Origin: Nocardioides albus
Lineage (GTDB): Bacteria; Actinomycetota; Actinomycetes; Propionibacteriales; Nocardioidaceae
Direction: 5' to 3'
NCBI RefSeq assembly: GCF_014648255.1
Contig: NZ_BMQT01000002.1
Coordinates: 62,001-126,000 of the forward strand
DNA length: 64,000 bases
The notes beneath the pieces are model-generated. The model did no database searches. It had not been told where the DNA came from and saw only the letters and a list, made by a program, of their open reading frames with translations. The translations under genes were made by a program, and so were the position numbers. Every line of letters begins with the position of its first letter. Position 1 is the first letter of the stretch. Of the stretch, positions 27,302 through 34,883 are shown piece by piece.

Positions 27302-29171
27302 GCCGGGTCTGCCGCAGGTAGCGCCGGCCGGCCCCGACCAGCAGGACGAACGCGCCCGAGGCGACGATCATCACCAGGACACGCAGGCTCCACACGCTCC
27401 AGACGGAGTCGTCGTCGATCCGGTGGCGGACGGCGCTGAGCAGCGTCAGCGCGGCGAGATACACCGCGAGCACGACGAAGGGGCGGTTCGCCGGGTCGCG
27501 GGAGAACAGCCGCGCGCCGTGGTTCTTCGCGTCGTACCAGCCCAGGCCGGGGACCCGAAGACGGTGGAGCCACGGGAGCACGAGGAGGGCGAGCGATCCC
27601 CAACCGATGACGGCGACGCCCTTCCACACCCGGTCCCAGGCGGACTCGTTGACGACCAGCGCGATGGCGACGAAGGCCGCGTACGCCGCGACGGGGAGGA
27701 GCTGCTGGAGACCCGTCCCGAGCAGCTCCGAGCGCACCGCCAGGACGACGCAGGTGACCGCGTAGAGGATCAAGATCGGGATCGTGTTGAGCACGGCCAG
27801 GGTCTGCCAGTCGCCGCCGACCGCCACCAGCACGACCAGCGCGAGCACCAGGTTGACGAGCAGGATCAGCCAGAAGGAGTCGCTGGTGCGGCCCGGGAGC
27901 CGTGAGGCCCGCTGCTCGTGGAGCCCGCTGGGGACGTACCTCTCCGCGCTGAGCGTGTAGACCTCGCGGCTGAGGGCGTAGGTGAACACGATCCCGGAGC
28001 CGATCGGGGCGATGATCGCCGCGAGGCGCACCAGCACGACCAGCCAGTCGAGCGGCGCCCCGACCAGCGCGGCCGAGTCGGTCAGGAGTGCGTACGAGGT
28101 GCCGTGCTCGGCTCCGGAAGCCGCCATGTGCTCGGTGTAGACCAGCTGCAGGGCGGAGTAGAGCAGGAACGATCCGACGACCGTGCCGTAGACCGCCCAG
28201 CGCACGCGCCTGGCGACCGCGCGCGGGCCGCCACGGACCTCACCGGTCACGTCCAAGGGTGCCTGGAAGCCGATGTAGGCGTAGATCACGCCGCTGGTGA
28301 TCAGCGCGCTCAGCACGCCGGTCGTCGTGGGCCCGGGAGCCGGCCCGGGGTCGGTGGGCCGGCCGGGGACCGCGAGTGCCAGGAACACCACGAGGACCAC
28401 CGGGATCGCGATCTTGAGCAGGGTCAGGGCCGCGTTGGTGCGGAGGACGAGCCGCCGTGGCAGCAGGACGAAACCGATGATCGCGGCGGTCACCACCACT
28501 GCCAGGGCAGAGCCGGTCCCGGTGAGCCCGTCAGGGTCGGCCAGGGCGGGGAAGATCTCGGCCAGCCCGCTGACCGCGGCCGCTGCCTGGGCGGCCGGGT
28601 TGATGGCGTAGGAGATCCACAGCGACGCGGCGAGGATGATCACGACCAGCGGCCCGAAGGCGTCGTGTGGGTGGAACAGGAGTCCGCCGGTGCGCTGGGA
28701 GATGAGCCCGAACTCGACCATCACGACGGCGATGGTGAGCATGAGTACGCCGCCCGCGGCCCAGCCGAGGAGCGCGGCCTCGCCCAGGCTCTCGTGCAGG
28801 CCGGGGACGGCCAGGAGCCAGCCGGACCCGATGACGCCACCGGCAGCGAGACCGACGACCTCGACGAGACTCAGCTTGTCGCCGTCTTCGGCGGTGCTCT
28901 CGTTCTCGTCCTTCCCGGATCCCGTGCGAGCCGTTGTGGTCTCCACGGGCCGGGGCGCACGCCCCGCAGTGTGCTGGGCCCGCTGCATGAACGCGAAGGC
29001 GGTCGCCGCCAGCAGGCTTCCGAAGACCGTCACCCAGAAGATCGGCTCTCGCAGAACCTCACGAAGGCTCAACGACTTGAGCGGGTCGAGCTGGAGGGTG
29101 CCGTAGGTGGCCATCACGAGCCCTGCGGCGCACAGCAGCACCCTGGCGATCGCGTTGAGGGCGTGCCGCAC
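27282..29171 (-). CDS. APC-superfamily amino-acid permease with N-terminal extension
   Basis: 629 residues. Two extra helices (about 8-28, 45-63) and a charged linker (68-98) come before a standard APC core of 12 helices starting at LVEVVGLAAGGVIGSGWLL, which carries the GxIGSGW substrate motif. The C-terminal half continues with further helices to about 615. Substrate unknown. The ribosome site GGGAGTGGGAG lies upstream of the GTG start at 29171. Not part of the syntenic backbone. Confidence 0.85.
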   Translation of the reverse strand: MRHALNAIARVLLCAAGLVMATYGTLQLDPLKSLSLREVLREPIFWVTVFGSLLAATAFAFMQRAQHTAGRAPRPVETTTARTGSGKDENESTAEDGDKLSLVEVVGLAAGGVIGSGWLLAVPGLHESLGEAALLGWAAGGVLMLTIAVVMVEFGLISQRTGGLLFHPHDAFGPLVVIILAASLWISYAINPAAQAAAAVSGLAEIFPALADPDGLTGTGSALAVVVTAAIIGFVLLPRRLVLRTNAALTLLKIAIPVVLVVFLALAVPGRPTDPGPAPGPTTTGVLSALITSGVIYAYIGFQAPLDVTGEVRGGPRAVARRVRWAVYGTVVGSFLLYSALQLVYTEHMAASGAEHGTSYALLTDSAALVGAPLDWLVVLVRLAAIIAPIGSGIVFTYALSREVYTLSAERYVPSGLHEQRASRLPGRTSDSFWLILLVNLVLALVVLVAVGGDWQTLAVLNTIPILILYAVTCVVLAVRSELLGTGLQQLLPVAAYAAFVAIALVVNESAWDRVWKGVAVIGWGSLALLVLPWLHRLRVPGLGWYDAKNHGARLFSRDPANRPFVVLAVYLAALTLLSAVRHRIDDDSVWSVWSLRVLVMIVASGAFVLLVGAGRRYLRQTRLTTTRT

Positions 29172-29254
29172 GCGTTTGGTCTCCCACTCCCGATGGTCCG
29201 AACGTCCGCAGAACCTACCGAATCAGGTCGGTGGCCCGCAGGAAGCCGGCTGAA

Positions 29255-30517
29255 TCAGCCGAGCAGGGGCGAGAGGGAGGAGAGCGGGACGGTGCGGGCA
29301 CCGGCGCGGCGTACGTCCTTGACGATCTCGGCATCGTCCGTGGCGACGAGGATGATGCGGCCGGCGGGCTCGGCGTCGACGAGGTCGCGGATGACGTCGT
29401 CGGCGATGACGCCCTCGGGGGAGAAGAGGACCTTGACGCCGCGAGGAGGCACGGCGGTGGGGCGTACGGATGCGGAGTGGGCGTCGAAGACGACGGTCGT
29501 CTCGGCGCCGGTGCGGGCGGCGATCGGCGCGACCGCTCGCAGCAGCCGGAGCCGTTGGGCATCGAGCGCCGAGCCGGGCCACAGCGCCTTGGAGACGTTG
29601 TAGCCGTCCACGATCAGCCGAACCCGCGGCATGGACAGGAACTGCTCGAGGTGTGCGCTGCTGGTGACCCCGGCACCGGCGACCGTGTCCGCCGCGGCCA
29701 GCTCGGCCTCGATCCGCTCGCCCGGGGTGCCGGTGACCGGCGGCAGCGCCAGCTCTCGCCGGAGCCCGCCAGCGGCATCGAGCAGCGTGTCGAGCAGGAA
29801 CCGCGCCCGCAGCGAGGCGTCCTCGCGATCCGCCTTGGACGTACGCCGCTCAGCGGCCGCCTCGCGCTCCAGCTTGTCGATCTGGCTGCGGAGGTGGCGC
29901 ACCTGTCGGTCGCGTGCGGCGATCTCGTCCTCGGCGCGGGCGAGCGCCTCACGGGCCTCGGTCAGGGCCTCGTCCAGCCCGGTGCCTGCCTGGCGGGCGG
30001 CGGTCCGGGCCTCGCCGAGCTTGCGCCGCAAGGTGGTGTTGTCGGCCTTGAGGTCGTCGATGCGGGCCTTGCGGTCGGCACGCACCTCACGGATCTCGTC
30101 CTCGGCCGCGGCGAGCTTGACGCGCAGGCGGGCGACCTCGGCGTCGACCGCGGGCACCGCGGCGGCGTCCAGCCGGTCCAGTGCCTCCTTGAGGGATACC
30201 TCCCAGCCGTCGGGGCGGACGAGCCAGACGACGGCCGCGGTCTCGGCGGGATCCTCGGGCAGGACGAGGTCCTGGGTGTCTTCGGAGACGTACGCCGGGC
30301 GCAGCTGAGTGCCGATCTTCGCCCGCACCTCGTCGTCGCCCTCGAGCACCGAGGCGATCATCGCGCCGCCGGCCTTGGCGCGCCTGGCGGGTGCGAAGTC
30401 GGCGATCCGCTTGAGCGCGGGTGGGAGCCGCGCCACGTCCGGAAGCACCCCGGCGGTGAGCGCGACGATGCGCCCCCGGACCGTGTCGGGGAGCGTCGCG
30501 TACGCGGAGACCTCCAT
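29255..30517 (-). CDS. NYN-domain (PIN-like) ribonuclease-type protein with coiled coil
   Basis: 420 residues from ATG 30517 (TACACT 6 nt upstream). The N-terminal 130 residues are helical, 130-245 form a coiled coil rich in Arg/Glu/Ala, and 290-420 are a NYN domain: VRLIVDGYNVSKALW, VVFDAHS, FSPEGVIADDVIRDLV and ILVATDDAEIVKDVRR provide the acidic metal-site residues. Members of the family act on RNA. Frames open further upstream cross palindrome C and are not used. Confidence 0.85.
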   Translation of the reverse strand: MEVSAYATLPDTVRGRIVALTAGVLPDVARLPPALKRIADFAPARRAKAGGAMIASVLEGDDEVRAKIGTQLRPAYVSEDTQDLVLPEDPAETAAVVWLVRPDGWEVSLKEALDRLDAAAVPAVDAEVARLRVKLAAAEDEIREVRADRKARIDDLKADNTTLRRKLGEARTAARQAGTGLDEALTEAREALARAEDEIAARDRQVRHLRSQIDKLEREAAAERRTSKADREDASLRARFLLDTLLDAAGGLRRELALPPVTGTPGERIEAELAAADTVAGAGVTSSAHLEQFLSMPRVRLIVDGYNVSKALWPGSALDAQRLRLLRAVAPIAARTGAETTVVFDAHSASVRPTAVPPRGVKVLFSPEGVIADDVIRDLVDAEPAGRIILVATDDAEIVKDVRRAGARTVPLSSLSPLLG

Positions 30518-30558
30518 GGTCCAAGTGTAGGGACCCCACCCGCGATCTCCGCTTCGAT

Positions 30559-30721
30559 TAGAGATCGCGCAGGTGCGGCCGCCTGCTACGCGCCGCGATA
30601 CGGGCGCGCTGGCGGCGTTGCCGCCTCTCGATGGTGCAACCAGACCGCCTTCGAGGCGGCGCCTTGCCAGCACACCCGTCTCGCGACGCTCGCGACGGCG
30701 TCCCCACCCGCGCGATCTCTA
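30559..30721. repeat. Long imperfect palindrome, copy C (GGCGTT/GCCTT internal-loop family)
   Basis: Ends TAGAGATCGCGC and GCGCGATCTCTA are exact complements. The arms then pair imperfectly to GCTGGC/GCCAGC, the shared loop GGCGTT (30614-30619) versus GCCTT (30661-30665), and the stem GCCGCCTC/GAGGCGGC. It fills most of the 283-bp gap between the NYN gene and the small gene at 30801; nothing else is seen in that gap. Confidence 0.8.
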
Positions 30722-30800
30722 GTGCCCTGCGATGGTGATGACACGCCGCACGCAAGCGTACGAAAGCAAAAATGTCGGTGCTCGGTGAGACCGTCACAAC

Positions 30801-30998
30801 ATGACGACGAGAATCGACTGTGACACCTGCCTGGTGCGGGGACTGGCGTGCCACGACTGCGTGGTCACTGTTCTTCTGGGCCCGCCGCCCGAGCTGACCA
30901 TCGAGGACGAGGAGCGCCGGGCGCTCGATGTGCTGGCCGACGGTGGGCTGGTTCCGCCGCTGCGGATGGTGGCTCTGCCGTTGGTGGAGGGTATGTAG
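30801..30998 (+). CDS. Small conserved actinobacterial-type protein, 65 aa
   Basis: Begins MTTRIDCDTCLVRGLACHDC, giving CxxC (7, 10) and CxxC (17, 20), probably one zinc-binding knuckle, followed by a TIEDEERRALDVLADGGLVPP helix region. I recall similar 60-70-residue proteins beside NlpC/P60 genes in other actinobacteria, function unknown. It lies 102 bp upstream of the riboswitch. Confidence 0.7.
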   Translation: MTTRIDCDTCLVRGLACHDCVVTVLLGPPPELTIEDEERRALDVLADGGLVPPLRMVALPLVEGM

Positions 30999-31100
30999 CC
31001 GAACTTTTGGGCGTGGGTGGTTGGCAGGTGGGGGATCGCGTCGGCTAGTGTGCGCAGGGAATTGGCGCTCGTGGAAGTGGGTCAACCGGCCCACGCGGGT

Positions 31101-31283
31101 GCCGCGCTCAATCCAGGTCCGCTTCGGGGCGGGCCAGGAGCCGGGGAACCACACCGGTCGGAGGCCGCAACATGGCCTGCGATCACCTGGGGTGCATCCG
31201 CCGCGAGGACGATCTGGGAGACCGGATCGAGGAGCGGTGGTAGGGCAGGTCGTGCCTGAACCCGTCAGCTCACCCGGTAGGCG
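31101..31283 (+). ncRNA. c-di-AMP (ydaO-yuaA) riboswitch
   Basis: The segment has the conserved blocks of the class in order: CGCTCAATC (31105-31113), GCCGGGGAACCACACCGG (31140-31157), CTGGGGTGCATCCGC (31188-31202) and CCTGAACCCGTCAGCTCACC (31255-31274) followed by CGGTAGGCG. It lies 30 bp upstream of an NlpC/P60 gene, the usual regulated gene in actinobacteria. These switches turn expression off at high c-di-AMP. The rest of the 31000-31313 gap holds only its promoter region. Confidence 0.92.
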
Positions 31284-31313
31284 CCAACGACTACACAAGG
31301 AGACCGTCCGCTC

Positions 31314-32306
31314 GTGACACGCGACCGGAAGCGACTCATTGCCGGAGCAGCCGGCATCGCCGCCATCGGTGTCGCCGGGATCATTCCCGCCGCGACCCCC
31401 GCCCAGGCCGACCCAGACATCGACGACGTTCGCAAGAAGGTCGACAAGCTCTACACCCAGGCCGAGGCCGCCAACGAGGACTACAGCAACGCCAAGCTGC
31501 GGCTGCAGGACCTCAAGGACCAGCTCGAGGACCTCAGCGCCGACGAGAAGCGGCAGAGCAAGGATCTGGACAAGATCCGTGCCGAGCTCCGTGACTCGGT
31601 GCTGCGGCAGTTCGAGGGCTCCGACGTCTCTGCCGTCGGCCAGGTGATCACCTCCGAGGACCCGCAGGAGTTCCTCGCCGGGCTGTCCACCGTCTCGTCC
31701 TACAACGCGCTGCAGGCCGACCTGCTGGCTCGGTACAACACCGAGGCGAAGGCCCTCCAGGTGCGCCGGGAGGCCACCGAGGAGAGCAAGGCCGAGGTGG
31801 CCAAGGTCAAGACGACCATGCAGAAGAAGAAGAGCGAGATCGACAAGAAGTTCGAGGCCGCTCAGGCCGAGCTCGATGAGCTCGAGGCCGACGAGCTCGA
31901 GGAGTTCCAGGCTGCCGGTGCCGGCGCGGGCATCCCGGCCAACCTGCCGCCGCCCTCGGGCCGCGCCAAGGTGGCCGTCGACTACGCCCTCGCCCAGGTC
32001 GGCGACGCCTACGTCTACGGTGCCACCGGCACCTCGTCGTGGGACTGCTCGGGCCTCACGATGGGTGCCTGGGGCGAGGCCGGTGTCGGGCTCCCGCACT
32101 CCTCCTCGGCGCAGTACAGCAGCGGACCCCAGGTCTCGCGTGACCAGCTCGCCCCCGGCGACCTGGTCTTCTACTACAGCCCGATCAGCCACGTCGGCAT
32201 CTACATCGGCAACGGCATGATCGTGCACGCGTCCAACCCGAGCACCGGTGTGAAGGTCTCCCCGATGGACGAGATGCCCTACACGGGCGCCGTCCGCCCG
32301 GGCTGA
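31314..32306 (+). CDS. Secreted NlpC/P60 peptidoglycan endopeptidase (RipA/RipD-like)
   Basis: 330 residues, GTG start. A Tat/Sec-like signal ends near AQADPD (about residue 35). Residues 38-195 are coiled coil. The C40 catalytic domain spans about 215-330: Cys in SSWDCSGLTMGAW, His in ISHVGIYIGNGM, and a third residue in MIVHASN. Cleaves the D-Glu-mDAP bond in cell-wall stem peptides. The c-di-AMP riboswitch upstream ties its expression to turgor and wall signalling. Confidence 0.93.
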   Translation: MTRDRKRLIAGAAGIAAIGVAGIIPAATPAQADPDIDDVRKKVDKLYTQAEAANEDYSNAKLRLQDLKDQLEDLSADEKRQSKDLDKIRAELRDSVLRQFEGSDVSAVGQVITSEDPQEFLAGLSTVSSYNALQADLLARYNTEAKALQVRREATEESKAEVAKVKTTMQKKKSEIDKKFEAAQAELDELEADELEEFQAAGAGAGIPANLPPPSGRAKVAVDYALAQVGDAYVYGATGTSSWDCSGLTMGAWGEAGVGLPHSSSAQYSSGPQVSRDQLAPGDLVFYYSPISHVGIYIGNGMIVHASNPSTGVKVSPMDEMPYTGAVRPG

Positions 32307-32308
32307 GC

Positions 32309-33547
32309 TTGACCCAGGACACCGAAGAGGCCGATCGTTCGCAGGTGCGAACGGTCGGCTCTCTTGTCTCTCGCCCGGCCCTGATCGGGGCCGTGCTCGT
32401 CGTGGTGATGCTCCTTGCCGGGTTCGTCGGGTGGCGGTTGACCGGCGGGGGCGAGTACGTCGCGCCCACACCCTCCATCGCGCCGGTCGTGCGCGCCGAC
32501 ACCGAAGGTGCCCGGGCCTCGCTGGACGAGCTGGTCGACGGCGTACGTGAGGGGGCGGAGCCCGACGGCGAGGACCCCGCCTCGGTGGCGGTCCGCAACG
32601 CGAACGCCATCGGCATCGAGGACGTCACCGCCAGGTATGTGGCCGAGGCGGACAACGTGGAGCCGAACGGCTCCTGGACCGCTGACGTCGAGATGTCCTG
32701 GCGCGCCCCCGGCGACCCGGCGCTGACCGAGGAGTTGAAGGTCGGCTTCGACGCCGACGGCGCGATCACCGGGTTCTCGGCGGCCCAGGGCACCCGGCTG
32801 CCGTTGTGGCTCAGCGGCCCGGTCGAGGTGCGCCGCACCGGCTCCACCCTCGTGCTGGTCCAGGGCTCCGCTGAGGTCGCCGACCGCTACGCCGAGCTGG
32901 CCGCCACCGCGGTGGACGAGGTCCGTGAGGTGATCTCCTGGGACGATCCGCGCCTCGTCCTCGAGGTGCCGGCGGCCGGGCTCGAGTCTGCGCTCGGAGC
33001 GCAGCCGGGCGCCTACTCCGCGGTCGCCGCCGTGACGGCGACCGTCGACGGATCCACGAAGGCCGGTACTCCGCTGCACGTGTGGGTCAACCAGGGCGTC
33101 ATCGGTGACCTGGACGCCCCCGGCGCCCAGGTGGTGATCACCCATGAGGCCACCCACGCGGCCACCGACGCCCCGACGAACACGCGCCGACCGATGTGGC
33201 TGGTCGAAGGCTTCGCCGACTACGTCGCGCTCCGTGACACCGAGCTGCCGCTGTCCAAGACCGCCGGCCAGATCATCGCCCAGGTTCGCGAGAACGGCGC
33301 CCCCGAGAAGCTGCCGGGCACGGCCGAGTTCAACACCCGCTCGGAGCACTTCGGTGCCGAGTACGAAGCCGCCTGGCTCGCCTGCGAGGTGCTCGTCGAG
33401 GCCGGCGGTGAGCAGGCCCTGGTCGATCTCTACGAGGAGACCGGGCGCGGCATCGCTCTGGAGAAGGCGCTGCAGTCCGGCTTCGGCTTCGGGGAGGATG
33501 AGCTGACCGCCCGCTGGCGGACCCATCTGTCAGACTCTGCGAAGTGA
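32309..33547 (+). CDS. Membrane-anchored gluzincin metallopeptidase (peptidase MA-like)
   Basis: 412 residues with one membrane anchor (about 25-47) and a long extracytoplasmic part. The zinc site is HEATHAAT (about 280) and the third ligand lies in WLVEGFADYVALRD (about 300), the gluzincin spacing. An N-terminal domain of 60-200 resembles a nuclear-transport-factor-like fold weakly. It starts 2 bp after the NlpC/P60 stop and overlaps the next peptidase by 4 nt, so three wall or membrane hydrolases form one unit behind the riboswitch. Confidence 0.78.
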   Translation: MTQDTEEADRSQVRTVGSLVSRPALIGAVLVVVMLLAGFVGWRLTGGGEYVAPTPSIAPVVRADTEGARASLDELVDGVREGAEPDGEDPASVAVRNANAIGIEDVTARYVAEADNVEPNGSWTADVEMSWRAPGDPALTEELKVGFDADGAITGFSAAQGTRLPLWLSGPVEVRRTGSTLVLVQGSAEVADRYAELAATAVDEVREVISWDDPRLVLEVPAAGLESALGAQPGAYSAVAAVTATVDGSTKAGTPLHVWVNQGVIGDLDAPGAQVVITHEATHAATDAPTNTRRPMWLVEGFADYVALRDTELPLSKTAGQIIAQVRENGAPEKLPGTAEFNTRSEHFGAEYEAAWLACEVLVEAGGEQALVDLYEETGRGIALEKALQSGFGFGEDELTARWRTHLSDSAK

Positions 33548-34776
33548 GTTCGACAAGACGTACGTCCTGGGTGGTTCTTGGCATCGGGACGGTCGCGTTC
33601 GTGGTGCTCGCGTGGCTGCTGATCCCGTGGCAGCCTTACCCGGGCGGCGCGCTCGAGCTGCCCGACGAGCGTGACGTGTTCGCCCCCGAGGAGCTGGAGC
33701 GGATGCTGGCGTACTCCGGCGCCGCGCGCTGGATCAGTCGGGCCGGCCTGGTCGTCTCGCTGGTGGTCGCCTGCGTGCTCGGGTTCACCTCGCTCGGACG
33801 CCGTCTGGTGGCGAGGCTGCGCGGGCCGTGGCTCCTGCGGGTGGTGCTGGCGGTCGCGGTGGTCACGCTCCTCGGCTGGATCGCGACGCTGCCGTTCGGG
33901 GTGGCGATCCAGCGGTTGCAGGTGCGCTACGGGCTCTCCAGGCAGGACTGGGGATCGTGGCTGACCGACTCGCTGCTCAACCAGGTCGTCGGCATCATGA
34001 CCACCTCCCTGGCGCTGCTCGCCCTGTTCGCGTGCATCCGCCTCGGCCGGCGCTGGTGGCCGGCGCTCGCCGCCGTCCTGGTCGGCGCCCTGGTGGTGCT
34101 CGGCTCGTTCGTCTACCCGGTCGTCATCGAGCCGCTGTTCAACGACTTCGAGCCGCTACCGCGGGGCCAGTTCCGCACCGAGGTGATGGCGATCGCCGAG
34201 CGTGAGGGCGTCGAGCTCGACGATGTCCTGGTGGTCGACGCCTCCCGGCGTACGACCTCGCTCAACGCGTACGTCACCGGCTTCGGCTCCACCCGCCGGG
34301 TGGTCCTCTACGACAACCTCATCGACTCGCAGCGGGGCGCGGCCGCGCGCGGTGCGGTCCTCTCTGTCGTCGCCCACGAGCTCGCCCACGCCAAGCACGA
34401 CGACGTCCTGGTCGGGACGGTCATCGGCGCCGCCGGCGCGGTCACCGGCGTCGGTCTGCTCGGCCTGCTGCTGTCCTACCGGCGCCGAGACGAGTACGCC
34501 ACCCCCGAAGCCGTCCCGATGCTGATGGCGGTCTTCGCGCTGGCGAGCCTGCTGGCGATGCCTGTGCAGAACGGGCTCAGCCGGCACGTCGAGGCCCGCG
34601 CTGACGTCGACGCGCTCCATGCCACCGGCGACCTGGAGTCGTTCACGAGGCTGCAGCACGACCTCGGCGTACGCTCGCTCTCCGACCCGTCCCCTCAGGC
34701 CTGGTCGCAGTGGTGGTTCGGCTCCCACCCGACGACCCTGCAGCGCATCGCGATCGCCCACCGCATCCTCGACTGA
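33544..34776 (+). CDS. M48-family integral-membrane metallopeptidase (Ste24-like)
   Basis: 410 residues with about six or seven helices. Zinc motif VVAHELAHAKHDD near residue 277 and the downstream glutamate in SRHVEARADVDALHATG are intact, and the N-terminal half (residues 1-190) has the multi-helix layout of CAAX-type proteases. GTG start in a GTGA overlap with the preceding peptidase. Substrates are unknown; bacterial relatives process or degrade membrane proteins. Confidence 0.88.
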   Translation: MSSTRRTSWVVLGIGTVAFVVLAWLLIPWQPYPGGALELPDERDVFAPEELERMLAYSGAARWISRAGLVVSLVVACVLGFTSLGRRLVARLRGPWLLRVVLAVAVVTLLGWIATLPFGVAIQRLQVRYGLSRQDWGSWLTDSLLNQVVGIMTTSLALLALFACIRLGRRWWPALAAVLVGALVVLGSFVYPVVIEPLFNDFEPLPRGQFRTEVMAIAEREGVELDDVLVVDASRRTTSLNAYVTGFGSTRRVVLYDNLIDSQRGAAARGAVLSVVAHELAHAKHDDVLVGTVIGAAGAVTGVGLLGLLLSYRRRDEYATPEAVPMLMAVFALASLLAMPVQNGLSRHVEARADVDALHATGDLESFTRLQHDLGVRSLSDPSPQAWSQWWFGSHPTTLQRIAIAHRILD

Positions 34777-34778
34777 CG

Positions 34779-34878
34779 CCGAGTCGGCTCACACTGACCA
34801 AAAACGCCGCCGAGTCGGCTCGTCATGACGAGCCGACTCGGCGGGGATCTCGGTCAGGATGCGCCGACTCGGCGCGGC
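34779..34878. repeat. Mirror-image repeat array between convergent genes, with 38-bp perfect palindrome
   Basis: GCCGAGTCGGC occurs at 34779 and 34809 in one orientation and as GCCGACTCGGC at 34832 and near 34863 in the other. The centre 34807-34844 is a perfect 38-bp palindrome (half-site CCGCCGAGTCGGCTCGTCA). The flanking CTGACC / GGTCAG also mirror. It fills the gap between the M48 peptidase and the fadD-type gene and would form a very stable hairpin in transcripts from either side, so bidirectional termination is likely. Confidence 0.7.
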
Positions 34879-34883
34879 CAGAA

